From contig CAZSMX010000002.1 in the NCBI GenBank assembly GCA_964608325.1, positions 48,048 through 112,047 on the forward strand: a DNA stretch of 64,000 nucleotides, given 5' to 3'. The translations under genes were made by a program, and so were the position numbers. The DNA is from CAZRVH01 sp964608325. Its GTDB lineage: Bacteria; Patescibacteriota; Gracilibacteria; Peribacterales; Peribacteraceae. Positions 43,615 through 51,842 of this stretch are shown here, one piece after another. The notes under the pieces are model-generated. The model saw only the letters and a program-made list of their open reading frames with translations. It was not told the origin of the DNA and ran no database searches. Every line of letters begins with the position of its first letter. Within the stretch, counting starts at the first letter, position 1.

Positions 43615-44262
43615 GTCTTCGAGTCGTTCGCGTGTCAGCTGCGAAAAATCATGTATGTGCATGTGGGCAGCCGATAGGTTTTGCTCTGCGTTATGGGAGG
43701 TATGATAGGCAATGCTTGTCATTTCCGCGGCATGAATGGCACGCAGTCCGATGGATGAATCTTCAACGCCGACGCAATCCGCAGGATCCCTGCCGATGGT
43801 TTGCGCTGCGAGAAGGTATACGTCCGGATGAGGCTTTGTGTTCTCCACGTCGTCCGCCGTGCAGATTCCGTCACGGAAGAACCGGTCGATCTCCAGCCGG
43901 CGCATGGCCTTCATGATCCAGTCGCGGTGTCCCGAGGATGCGATCGTGAAGGGTACCCCGGCTTCTTCCAATCTTTGGAATAACTCGCGCGCGCCGGGAT
44001 GCAGTTGTGCCAGCTGGGAGTACACGATGTCGCAGTACCGCCCGACCGCAGTGCGGAATTCCGGAAGGGTGTGCGTCATGCCATGGTCCCGCTGCAACAC
44101 CAGGTGTTGCGCGTCCAGCCCGTGCCCGATGAACTGGCGTTGTTCCTCAAAGGTCCAATCCTTTCCCGTCACCTCGCGAAGCAGTGCTTGCGCTACCGGC
44201 GGCCAGTGCGTCTCACTGTCCACGATCGTGCCGTCGAAGTCGAAGATAATGCCTTTTCTCAT
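43603..44262 (-). CDS. HAD-family phosphatase (beta-phosphoglucomutase-like)
   Basis: The 219-aa protein has the HAD motifs: IIFDFDGTIVDSE (residues 5-17, nucleophile Asp), TIASSGHRDW (motif II), the Lys in NTKPHPDVYL (motif III) and CVGVEDSSIGLRAIHAAEM (motif IV). A helical cap follows motif I, as in the beta-PGM/phosphatase subfamily I. The substrate is probably a sugar phosphate or a similar small phosphate ester. It follows rpsA on the same strand beyond a terminator, and its 3' end overlaps the HIT gene. Confidence 0.87.
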   Translation of the reverse strand: MRKGIIFDFDGTIVDSETHWPPVAQALLREVTGKDWTFEEQRQFIGHGLDAQHLVLQRDHGMTHTLPEFRTAVGRYCDIVYSQLAQLHPGARELFQRLEEAGVPFTIASSGHRDWIMKAMRRLEIDRFFRDGICTADDVENTKPHPDVYLLAAQTIGRDPADCVGVEDSSIGLRAIHAAEMTSIAYHTSHNAEQNLSAAHMHIHDFSQLTRERLEDLLA

Positions 44263-44279
44263 GGGAGAAGCAGCATACG

Positions 44280-44314
44280 AAAAGGGCGCCCGTCTTGCAA
44301 CGGAGCGCCCTTTT
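44280..44314 (-). terminator. Terminator of rpsA
   Basis: The GGGCGC/GCGCCC stem is bordered by A4 and T4 on both strands, so it could act in both directions. It lies 14 nt after the rpsA stop. Confidence 0.75.
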
Positions 44315-44327
44315 GGATTTCGTATGA

Positions 44328-45665
44328 TTACGCGGTGTACCCTGCTTCCTCGGCCTCCTTCTCGCTCTGGAAGAAGACGCGCTTGTCGCCCTTGATCTTC
44401 TTGCCCGCGGCGGAGTCGGATGCGTAGTATTTCTTGCCGTCCTTGGAAGCGACGAACGGACCGGCCGGCGCCTCCTCTTCCTCGGAAGACTCCTCGGTCT
44501 TCTCTTCCTTCGCCTCGGCTGCCTTGGCTTCGTCGGCCTTCATCTTCTCCAGCGTCTCCTTGTCGATCGGCTTGAGAGCCTTGATGGACAGTCCGATGCG
44601 GCGCTCGTCGACGTCGATGTTGATGACCTGGGCCTCCACCTTCTGTCCGATCGTGAGCACCTCGCTCGGGTCGGTGATCTTCTGGTGGGCGATCTCGGAC
44701 AGGTGCACGAGACCGTTGATGTCCTTCTCGAGCTTCAGGAACGCGCCGTAATCCGCGAAGCGGACGACGGAACCGGAGACCTTCTTGCCCACCGGGTAGC
44801 GCTCGGCGACTTCCTCCCACGGATCCTTCGTGAGCTGCTTGATGGACAGAGACAGCTTGTCGCCGTCGATGCCGATGACCTTCACGCGGACCTTGTCACC
44901 CATGTGGGCGTACTCGGCCGGGTTCTTCACGTGGCCCCAGGCGATCTCGGAGATGTGGACGAGTCCCTCCAGGCCGTCGAAGGTCACGAAGAGACCGAAC
45001 TTCACGATACCGCTCACAAGGCCGTCCTTCTCGGTGCCGATTTTCAGTCCTTCCAATGCCTTCGCACGCTCCTCGGACATGGCGTCGCGCTCGGAGACGA
45101 CGATCTTGCCTGCCTCCTCGTCCATCGTGACGATCTTGACCGTGAACGTGTGGCCGATGAACTTGCCGAGGCGGTTGATGATCTCGCCGGAGTCGGCGTT
45201 GTTGACGCGGGGATAGTTGAGCGGGGAGAGCTGGCTGACCGGCAGGAACGCGCGGATGCCGTCGATGTTCGCGATGAGACCTCCCTTGTTGGCTTCCTGG
45301 GCGGTGAACTTCATCGTCTCTTCCTGTTCAATCATCTTGTGGAAGCGGTCCCAGGCCTTCTTCTGGCTGGCCATGCGGAGGGACAGGACCACGAGACCTT
45401 CGTCGTTCTCTTCCTCGAGCACGAGGGCGGAGACTTCGTCGCCTTCATGGAGATCCTTGAAGGTGTTGAAGGAATCGCGCAGTTCGCGGCCGGAGATGAT
45501 ACCGGTGGCGACGCCGTTGATATCGATAAGAAGCTTGTTCTTGCCCTTGTAGACAACAACACCTTCCACCAATTCGCCCGGGCGGGCACGGTAGACGGCG
45601 GGGGACTGCTTCATCAGTTCCTCCATGAACGCATTCGCTGCGCGTGCGGATTTTTGTGCTGACAT
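44328..45665 (-). CDS. rpsA: Ribosomal protein S1 (four S1 domains, altered C-terminal motif)
   Basis: The 445-aa protein holds four S1 RNA-binding repeats (about residues 28-98, 115-190, 208-276, 294-363). Typical strands are GELVEGVVVYKGKNKLLIDI, GLVSGIVKFGLFVTFDGLEGLVHISEIAW and GSVVRFADYGAFLKLEKDINGLVHLSEIA. After an acidic linker (EEKTEESSEEEEAPAG) comes FVASKDGKKYYASDSAAGKKIKGDKRVFFQSEKEAEEAGYTA. It looks like the small Ada-type Zn motif found in nuclease and surface proteins, with the metal-binding Cys and His replaced. S1 helps mRNA bind to the ribosome. A TTGACA-containing promoter lies at 45735-45763. Confidence 0.9.
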   Translation of the reverse strand: MSAQKSARAANAFMEELMKQSPAVYRARPGELVEGVVVYKGKNKLLIDINGVATGIISGRELRDSFNTFKDLHEGDEVSALVLEEENDEGLVVLSLRMASQKKAWDRFHKMIEQEETMKFTAQEANKGGLIANIDGIRAFLPVSQLSPLNYPRVNNADSGEIINRLGKFIGHTFTVKIVTMDEEAGKIVVSERDAMSEERAKALEGLKIGTEKDGLVSGIVKFGLFVTFDGLEGLVHISEIAWGHVKNPAEYAHMGDKVRVKVIGIDGDKLSLSIKQLTKDPWEEVAERYPVGKKVSGSVVRFADYGAFLKLEKDINGLVHLSEIAHQKITDPSEVLTIGQKVEAQVINIDVDERRIGLSIKALKPIDKETLEKMKADEAKAAEAKEEKTEESSEEEEAPAGPFVASKDGKKYYASDSAAGKKIKGDKRVFFQSEKEAEEAGYTA

Positions 45666-45734
45666 AAAAATACGGGGTGCAAGGGGAGAAGTAAGGGGTC
45701 CGCGGCTCTTGCACGAGCAGCTGCGGAGGCCAGA

Positions 45735-45763
45735 ATCTTGCCTATGTCAGGTGGATTTGTCAA
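45735..45763 (-). promoter_or_regulatory. Probable rpsA promoter
   Basis: On the minus strand a consensus TTGACA (45763-45758), 17 nt and CAAGAT (45740-45735) leave a leader of about 60 nt. The -10 is weak. The repeat R1 copy 2 lies just upstream. Confidence 0.45.
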
Positions 45764-45773
45764 ATGACGGAGG

Positions 45774-45850
45774 CTGGCCTCATTAGCTGCGTTAGCTTCA
45801 TTAAAAAGCAAATTTCCACACCTCATGAAACTAAAGAAGCTACAAACTAA
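45774..45850. repeat. Palindromic repeat R1, copy 2
   Basis: The left arm CATTAGCTGCGTTAGCTTCATTA and the right arm GAAACTAAAGAAGCTACAAACTAA share the 9-bp unit and the CTACAAACTAA end with copy 1. It lies between rpsA and the TraC-like gene. Confidence 0.75.
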
Positions 45851-45857
45851 CCCTTCC

Positions 45858-46571
45858 TCAAATCGTCAGCTTCTCTTCCTTCAGGTCGTCGACGTTCTGC
45901 GGAATCTTCTCCGTCTGGCTCGTCTTGGGATTGTAGACCTGGTAGAGCATTTCCAGCAGGCCGCGCGTATCCAAGCGGTCCGTGTGGAGTCCGACGTTCG
46001 CCAGGCCTGCCGCCACGAGGTCCACGCGCTCGTTGAGCTGCTTGTTCAGCCCGGAGAATTCCTTGTTGCGCTGGCTTGCCTTCGCGGACGTATCGTCCGG
46101 ATGGATCCAGTCGAAAAACTTCTCGGTGTAGGTCTTCTTGCGCTCGGAGTGGTCCACGGGAACGATCACGTAGAACTTCTTCTGCATGATGTCCGCCACT
46201 TCCACGAGGCGCTGCATGAAGTTGATGTAGCCCTGCGTCTGATCCTTCAGCAGTGTGTTCTGCTGCTTGTCCGCGTACCCCTGCATCTGGAAGAGGTATT
46301 CGTCGATATTCGTCTTGAACGAACGGATGACGATCTGCAGCGGGAAGGTGAGGGTATTCACGAAGGATCCGTACCCCGCGATGATTCCCTGTTGTTCCGT
46401 TTCGCTCTTTAGGTTGAAGTTCAGCGCTTCCACTTTCAGGACGGCGCGCACGCCTCCGTTTTTCAGGATAATCGTGTCGTTACGGATTTCCGCGATCGGC
46501 AGGAATCGCTGCGTGGACGTCAGGGGAGACGTCTTGCGGTTGCGCACGGTGCTTTTGGAAAGGAATCCCAT
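45858..46571 (-). CDS. TraC/VirB4 N-terminal-like protein
   Basis: The 237-aa protein resembles the N-terminal, non-ATPase part of VirB4/TraC-type conjugation proteins: QRFLPIAEIRNDTIILKNGGVRAVLKVEALNFNLKSETEQQGIIAGYGSFVNTL, then LQIVIRSFKTNIDEYL and KFYVIVPVDHSE. There is no Walker A motif. Stand-alone copies next to a PrgI gene are common in CPR genomes. It is 2 nt downstream of the PrgI-like gene and probably part of the same inner-membrane assembly, perhaps a reduced T4SS or DNA-uptake device (inference). Confidence 0.75.
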   Translation of the reverse strand: MGFLSKSTVRNRKTSPLTSTQRFLPIAEIRNDTIILKNGGVRAVLKVEALNFNLKSETEQQGIIAGYGSFVNTLTFPLQIVIRSFKTNIDEYLFQMQGYADKQQNTLLKDQTQGYINFMQRLVEVADIMQKKFYVIVPVDHSERKKTYTEKFFDWIHPDDTSAKASQRNKEFSGLNKQLNERVDLVAAGLANVGLHTDRLDTRGLLEMLYQVYNPKTSQTEKIPQNVDDLKEEKLTI

Positions 46572-46573
46572 GG

Positions 46574-47227
46574 TTATGCGGGGTGGATGTCGTGGAACAA
46601 AGAGACGCGGCTGCGAGAGGTCTCGCCGTCCGCAGAGGGGAGAGGCGATACGCTGATGCGGCTTTTGTTCACAGGCAGGGTGGGGAGGGCAGAGACATTC
46701 GATGCTTGGGTTTCAACGGGTTCCTGCATCTCTAGGGTCTGATTTTCTTGAGAAGCGGGAGGGGTTGCCTGGTCTACGTGGTCGAGTTCGGCAGACTGTT
46801 GGTCCAGTACGGCGCTCAGTTCCGCGAATTTCGCATCGTTGCGTTCCTTGATCACGGCGATCTGGGGGGCCTTGTTCTGTTCGTTCTGCTGCGCGGTGCG
46901 GATGGTCAGGGTGATGCCTTTGCGGGGCGTCCACACGCGTACGGGGGCCTTGCTCATGCGTTCGATGGTCAGGAGGACCATCTGGAACATCGTCAGGTCG
47001 TTGAATTTCACGAAGGCGAAGATGATCGAGAGGGCTCCCGGGATCCACACCATGATCGTGAGCGGCAGTGACATGCCTCCCCCGTATGCCTTGCTGATCA
47101 TGGAGAACATCGCGTAGCTGAATCCGCACCCGATGGCCGAGATGATGACCTGGCGCAGCGTCAGGGGGCCGACGATGCGGTCCTCGATGTAGACGTTCTG
47201 CGGAATTTTGACGGGTTCGATAGGCAT
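46574..47227 (-). CDS. PrgI-family membrane protein (T4SS, VirB3-like)
   Basis: The 217-aa protein begins PVKIPQNVYIEDRIVGPLTLRQVIISAIGCGFSYAMF, the PrgI signature. Two membrane helices (to residue about 70) precede the conserved FNDLTMFQMVLLTIERMSKAPVRVWTPRKG. The C-terminal 100 residues are polar and low-complexity (Q, E, P, S), longer than in many PrgI proteins. It is the first gene of a two-gene operon with the TraC-like protein. A TATACT hexamer at 47259-47254 probably marks its promoter. Confidence 0.82.
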   Translation of the reverse strand: MPIEPVKIPQNVYIEDRIVGPLTLRQVIISAIGCGFSYAMFSMISKAYGGGMSLPLTIMVWIPGALSIIFAFVKFNDLTMFQMVLLTIERMSKAPVRVWTPRKGITLTIRTAQQNEQNKAPQIAVIKERNDAKFAELSAVLDQQSAELDHVDQATPPASQENQTLEMQEPVETQASNVSALPTLPVNKSRISVSPLPSADGETSRSRVSLFHDIHPA

Positions 47228-47263
47228 TTGTGTGGGTTTTGAGACTTCACATAAGTATAGCAG

Positions 47264-47298
47264 AAAAAGGGCCCGGATACCAGATCCGAGCCCCCTTT
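47264..47298 (-). terminator. Terminator of clpC
   Basis: On the minus strand GGGGCTCGGAT pairs with ATCCGGGCCC around a CTGGT loop and is followed by T5. It separates clpC from the PrgI gene. Confidence 0.8.
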
Positions 47299-47320
47299 AA
47301 AACCCTATAGAATCGCGTAT

Positions 47321-49924
47321 TCAGGCATTTACGGTCTCTTCCTCCTCGTCCTTCAGTTCCTTTACGGCTTTCTTGTCCCCGTGCAGGAATTCCAGCTTGT
47401 TGTCGGCTTTCTTCACGATTTTGATGACGTCGCCATGGTGGAAGACCCCCTTCAGGATATGCTCCGCAATCTCGTCTTCGATCCTGGACTGGATGACGCG
47501 GCGGACCGGGCGGGCGCCGTATTCCGGATCGAAGCCTTCGGTCGCGATGAGATTTACGACCGGCTGGCCGATGTCCAGGATGTATCCCTGTTCCTTCAGG
47601 CGGCGTGACAGCTCGGTGAGCTGCGTTTTCACGATCTTGCGGATGTGCGCCTGGTTCAACGCGTTGAAGACGATGATGTGGTCGATGCGGTTGATGAACT
47701 CGGGGCGCAGGTTGTCCTTCAGTTCCTTGATCACCTCCGCGCGCTTGGCTTCGTATTCGGTCTCTTCCTTGGTCGCTTCGTCTTCCAGCTTGAAGCCGAT
47801 CTTCGCCGCCTGCTTCGTCAGCTTTTCTGCGCCGATGTTCGACGTCATGACGATGATCGTATTGCGGAAGTCGACGACCTTGCCCTGTCCGTCCGTCAGC
47901 ACGCCGTCTTCCAAAATCTGGAGGAGGAGATTGAAGAACTCGGGATGGGCTTTTTCCACTTCGTCGAACAGCACGACGCTGTACGGCTTGCGGCGGACCT
48001 GCTCGGTGAGCTGGCCTCCTTCCTCGTATCCCACGTATCCGGCGGTGGCGCCGATGAGGCGGGAGACGTTGTGGCGTTCCATGAACTCGGACATGTCGAT
48101 CTTGATGAGGGCGTCGTCGCGATTGAAGACTTCGCGGGCCATGGTGCGCACGAGCTCGGTCTTACCGACTCCCGTGGGTCCCAGGAAGAGGAAGCTGCCG
48201 ATGGGGCGCTTCGTGTCGCCGATACCGACGCGGCTGCGGCGGATGGCGCGCGAGACTTTCTGGATGGCGTCGTCCTGGCCGATGACGTGCTGGCGCAGGA
48301 TCTGCTCCAGGGTCGCCAGGCGCTTCGCCTCGGGCTTCATCAGCTTCATCACGGGAACGCCCGTCATGCGCGCCACCACCGCCGCGATATCATCGCCATC
48401 GATGGACACGGGCGTGCGCTTGTCGCCGTCCGCGGAAGCCATAAGCTGCTCGCGCTTTTCCTTCAGCTCCTGCTGCTCCTGCTTCAGGCGCAGCGCAAGG
48501 TGGTACTTCTGGTCCTTCACGGCGGCTTGCTGCTTGGCCGTGAGCTTTACGAGGTTGTCCTCGATCTCCTGGAGTTCGGGGGACACGTGGCTGTGTTGCA
48601 GGCTCTTGCCGGCGGCCGCTTCGTCGATGACGTCGATCGCCTTGTCCGGAAGGTAACGCTCCGTGAGGTAGCGGTTGCTCATCTGCACGGCGGCCTCGAT
48701 GGCTTCGTCCGTGATGGTGAGGTGGTGGAAATGCTCGAAGGATTCGCGCAGACCCTTCAGGATCAGCACGGTGTCCGGCAGGGACGGCTCTTCCACCTGG
48801 ATAGGCTGGAAGCGGCGTTCCAAGGCGCGGTCTTTCTCCACGGTGCGGTATTCGTCCAACGTGGTGGCGCCGATCACCTGGAGCGTGGCGCGGCTGAGCG
48901 CGGGCTTCAGGATGTTGGCGGCGTCGAGCGATCCCTCGGCGGATCCCGCACCGACGACGGTGTGGATTTCGTCGATGAACAGGATGACGTTCTTATCCGC
49001 GTGGCTGGCTTCCTTGATGATGTCTTCGAAGCGCTGCTCGAACTCGCCGCGGTACTTGGTACCTGCCACGACGGAGCCGAGATTCAGCACGAGGACGGTC
49101 TTGTTCTTCAGGGCCGTGGGGACTTTTCCCTGCGCGATGCGCTGGGCGAGTCCTTCCACGATGGCCGTCTTTCCCACGCCCGGCTCGCCGATGAGCACGG
49201 GGTTGTTCTTCGTCTTGCGGTTCAAAATGTGGATGAGGCGTTCGATCTCCTGGTCGCGTCCGATCACCGGATCGATCTTTCCCTCCTTCGCCTTCGCCAC
49301 CAGGTCGTCGGTGAAGTAGTCGAGTGCGGGCGTCTTGCTATCGCTGTTCGCGCGCTTCTTTTTCAATCCCTCCGGTTCGCCTCCGCCCATGCCCTGATTG
49401 CCGCCGGAAATGGCTCCCTGGAGCCCCGAGAAGAACGCCTCGAGCGACTGCTCGACGTTGCGGTTCTGGTTCCTGAACTGGCTGATCTGGCCGAACATTT
49501 CCTCCACGTGCACCTTCAGATCCTCCGGGTCCACCTGCATATTTTCCAGCAGCAGCGTGGCGCCGTTCTTGCCCGTCGATACCAAGGCGTAGAGGAGGTG
49601 TTCCGTACCGACGTTCGTATGGCGGAACTTGTGCGCCGTCACCACCGCCTGCTCGATGACCGTGTGCAGGAAGGTGGAAAGGCCGTGCTTCACGTGCTTG
49701 CCTTCGATGGCCGATGTCTTGCTGGCCTTCAGGAGGATGCGCACGTTTTCCAACGTGACGCCGGCCCCGGTGAAGATGGAGAAGGCGAGGGACTTGGGGA
49801 TCGACAGCAGCCCAAGCAACAGGTGCTCGGTTCCGATGTAGATGCTCTGCATCGTCTTCGCCTCTTGTTCGGCGATCTGCAATGCGAGCTTGGCGTTGGG
49901 GGTGAAGCGATCGAACGGGTGCAT
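47321..49924 (-). CDS. clpC: ClpC-type Clp ATPase/chaperone
   Basis: The 867-aa AAA+ protein has two N-terminal Clp repeats (FTPNAKLALQIAEQEAKTMQSIYIGTEHLLLGLL and the second at residues 85-145). AAA domain 1 has Walker A GEPGVGKT near 247 and FIDEIHTVVGAG. A middle coiled coil follows (VKLTAKQQAAVKDQKYHLALRLKQEQQELKEKREQLM). AAA domain 2 has GPTGVGKTELVR near 585 and VVLFDEVEKAHPEF. It unfolds substrates for ClpP, which is not encoded nearby. A CIRCE-like operator sits just upstream. Confidence 0.95.
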   Translation of the reverse strand: MHPFDRFTPNAKLALQIAEQEAKTMQSIYIGTEHLLLGLLSIPKSLAFSIFTGAGVTLENVRILLKASKTSAIEGKHVKHGLSTFLHTVIEQAVVTAHKFRHTNVGTEHLLYALVSTGKNGATLLLENMQVDPEDLKVHVEEMFGQISQFRNQNRNVEQSLEAFFSGLQGAISGGNQGMGGGEPEGLKKKRANSDSKTPALDYFTDDLVAKAKEGKIDPVIGRDQEIERLIHILNRKTKNNPVLIGEPGVGKTAIVEGLAQRIAQGKVPTALKNKTVLVLNLGSVVAGTKYRGEFEQRFEDIIKEASHADKNVILFIDEIHTVVGAGSAEGSLDAANILKPALSRATLQVIGATTLDEYRTVEKDRALERRFQPIQVEEPSLPDTVLILKGLRESFEHFHHLTITDEAIEAAVQMSNRYLTERYLPDKAIDVIDEAAAGKSLQHSHVSPELQEIEDNLVKLTAKQQAAVKDQKYHLALRLKQEQQELKEKREQLMASADGDKRTPVSIDGDDIAAVVARMTGVPVMKLMKPEAKRLATLEQILRQHVIGQDDAIQKVSRAIRRSRVGIGDTKRPIGSFLFLGPTGVGKTELVRTMAREVFNRDDALIKIDMSEFMERHNVSRLIGATAGYVGYEEGGQLTEQVRRKPYSVVLFDEVEKAHPEFFNLLLQILEDGVLTDGQGKVVDFRNTIIVMTSNIGAEKLTKQAAKIGFKLEDEATKEETEYEAKRAEVIKELKDNLRPEFINRIDHIIVFNALNQAHIRKIVKTQLTELSRRLKEQGYILDIGQPVVNLIATEGFDPEYGARPVRRVIQSRIEDEIAEHILKGVFHHGDVIKIVKKADNKLEFLHGDKKAVKELKDEEEETVNA

Positions 49925-49957
49925 ACGACGAGGGGGCGTGGGGGATAGGGAGTGGGA

Positions 49958-49984
49958 TTGTCACTCAGGGATTATGAGTGATAA
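49958..49984 (-). promoter_or_regulatory. CIRCE-like HrcA operator upstream of clpC
   Basis: TTGTCACTC, exactly 9 nt, then GAGTGATAA matches the CIRCE consensus TTAGCACTC-N9-GAGTGCTAA at 15 of 18 positions with the correct spacing. It starts 34 bases from the clpC start codon. It overlaps a possible promoter (CTGACA-N17-TATCAC on the minus strand). HrcA repression of clpC is the likely reading. Confidence 0.65.
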
Positions 49985-50127
49985 TTATGGGCTCTGTTCA
50001 TGTCAGTGTACAGCAAATGGACGACTTTTTGGAAGGAACGCACTCGTCAAACGATGGTCTCTTAGAAGGATGTAAAGTGCCGTTGGCATACGGTCCGCAT
50101 ACGGCCTTTTTGCTTCTTTTCCGCCCT

Positions 50128-51390
50128 TCACGAGACTTTTTTCCTGTAGCTGCGCCAATCTTCGAGGAAGATGGTAAGAATAGTTGTCACCGGCACCGCG
50201 AGAAGCAGGCCGAGGATGGGGTGGATGACCATGGGGAAGCTGAAGCCTGCGAGCATGGCGAACATGATGGCGATGGGCGAGAGTCCCACGGCGCGCTTCA
50301 TGATGAGCGGCACGAGGAGGTTGTTCTCGCACCACTGGATGACGTAGTAGACGCCCATCACGATGAGGGCCCATACCCATCCGCCCTGCGTGAAGGCGAT
50401 GAGGATGGCGGGGACGGCGGCGATGAAGGGGCCGAGGTAGGGGATGAACTCGGTGAAGCCAGCGAGGACCGCGAGGGTGGTGGCGTAGGGAATGCCGCAG
50501 ATCGCCAAGGCGATGAAGACCAGGCCGCCGATGCTGAGTCCCAGCAGGATCTGGCCGCGTGCCCACTGGCCGATCTTGTAGTGAACGGCTTCGGTCTTGC
50601 GATCCAAATACAGGCGCACGCTGCTGGGCAGGAATCCCGAGATCCACACGTGGATATGTTCCTTTTCTACTTGGATGAAGAACGCGAGCACCAGCACGAT
50701 GACGAGGTTTACGAAGAAGCCGACGACGGAGCCTGCGATCTGCGTCGCGAGTCCCGTGAGGTTTTGGGCGATGGAAGAAAGGTCATTGCCGAAGCTCTGC
50801 AGCGCGGTCGTGAAGTTCTGGATGCTGAGGTCTTTCAACGTGGACGTGACGAGTTGCGTCAGTCGGTCGTTGACGTCCGGCGCCAGGAAAGGGAGGGAGA
50901 TTTTCGGGTTGGCGAGGAAGAGGTTCACCTGGTCGTTGAGCAGGATCGCGATCTGCTGGATCTGCTGGGCGATGATCGGAATGAGGGAGATGAGCAGGAA
51001 GAGGAACACGAACAGCGCCACGAAGTAATGCAGCAGCACCGCGATTCCGCGCGGGAAGCCCATGCGTTCCAGCCAGCGTACGCCCGGGTCCATGATGGCC
51101 GCGACGAAGAATCCGAGGAGAAGGAGGATGATCGTGTTCGTCAGCATGTAGACGATCCAGGCGCCCACGGCGACCAGGATGATGACCATCGTGGAGAGTG
51201 CAACGCTTTTCAGTGAAAACTCGACGCGCAGGGTGGATTCCGCGGCCACATCTTCCAATACCGCTTCCTCCGCTGCCATCTGCACCTGTTTTTTCTTCAT
51301 CTCATGCGCTTTCAGCAAGAGGTTTTGTGCCTTCTTTCCGAGGATTCGGAACGAGGTGAAGGCTTCCCGTTTCTGTTTTTTCTCAGCCAT
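50128..51390 (-). CDS. AI-2E family transporter (PerM/TqsA-like)
   Basis: The 420-aa membrane protein has about eight helices. After a basic, probably cytoplasmic lead of about 60 residues come VALSTMVIILVAVGAWIVYML, the central amphipathic region (NFTTALQSFGNDLSSIAQNL) and the family motif LAGFTEFIPYLGPFIAAVPAILIAF near residue 325. The family includes quorum-signal exporters and Na+/H+ antiporters, so the substrate is open. ATG 51390 begins MAEKKQK, 1 nt after the stop of the pilin-like gene, so the two are in one operon. Confidence 0.88.
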   Translation of the reverse strand: MAEKKQKREAFTSFRILGKKAQNLLLKAHEMKKKQVQMAAEEAVLEDVAAESTLRVEFSLKSVALSTMVIILVAVGAWIVYMLTNTIILLLLGFFVAAIMDPGVRWLERMGFPRGIAVLLHYFVALFVFLFLLISLIPIIAQQIQQIAILLNDQVNLFLANPKISLPFLAPDVNDRLTQLVTSTLKDLSIQNFTTALQSFGNDLSSIAQNLTGLATQIAGSVVGFFVNLVIVLVLAFFIQVEKEHIHVWISGFLPSSVRLYLDRKTEAVHYKIGQWARGQILLGLSIGGLVFIALAICGIPYATTLAVLAGFTEFIPYLGPFIAAVPAILIAFTQGGWVWALIVMGVYYVIQWCENNLLVPLIMKRAVGLSPIAIMFAMLAGFSFPMVIHPILGLLLAVPVTTILTIFLEDWRSYRKKVS

Positions 51391-51391
51391 A

Positions 51392-51748
51392 TCAGGCGCC
51401 GGCAAGGGTAATAACTAGATCGACTACGAGGTATGCGCAGGCTGCGGCAACGAATCCTCCGATGGAGTGGAACAGGCGGTCTTTTCCTTTGCCGTCCCCG
51501 TCTCCCGTCGCGGCGCCGATCAACATCTGGTAGCCAGCAAAAATCACATTAAGGAGGAAGAACACCCCGATCAAGCTGAAAAGGACTTGCACCAGGTGTC
51601 CTATCAGGATGGGCACGCACTTCGCTTTGATCTTTCCGCTGACGTAATCACATCCGCCTTCCTGGGTCAGGATGGAGAATTGAGCGTGCGTAACGACCGG
51701 GATCATTAATCCTACCAAGGCCCAGTACACCCGAAAAATGGGTTGCAT
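51392..51748 (-). CDS. T4SS-pilin-like membrane protein (VirB2/TrbC type)
   Basis: The 118-aa protein has a signal peptide (VYWALVGLMIPVVTHA, probable cleavage before QFS), a Cys pair (GGCDYVSGKIKAKCVP) and two membrane helices (HLVQVLFSLIGVFFLLNVIFAGYQMLIGA and IGGFVAAACAYLVVDLVITLAGA). The helix-GDGDGKGKDR loop-helix layout is that of small VirB2-like pilins common in CPR. It is 1 nt upstream of the AI-2E gene and 4 kb from the PrgI and TraC-like genes. The longer frame upstream is antisense to dus. Confidence 0.72.
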   Translation of the reverse strand: MQPIFRVYWALVGLMIPVVTHAQFSILTQEGGCDYVSGKIKAKCVPILIGHLVQVLFSLIGVFFLLNVIFAGYQMLIGAATGDGDGKGKDRLFHSIGGFVAAACAYLVVDLVITLAGA

Positions 51749-51842
51749 AGGCCTACAGTGTGCTGTAAATCCGGGAAAATTTCCTCTACAATATGCCCGA
51801 ATCGACTCGCGTTTTTTCGCAGTTGTTCTCTGGCTTGCTTTT

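Noticed and set aside
47645..49948. 767-codon plus-strand frame opposite clpC
   Set aside because: It is a long antisense frame caused by GC-rich codon structure. The minus-strand frame is unmistakable ClpC.
49978..51216. 412-codon plus-strand frame opposite the AI-2E transporter
   Set aside because: Asp/Glu/His-rich shadow of a membrane protein gene.
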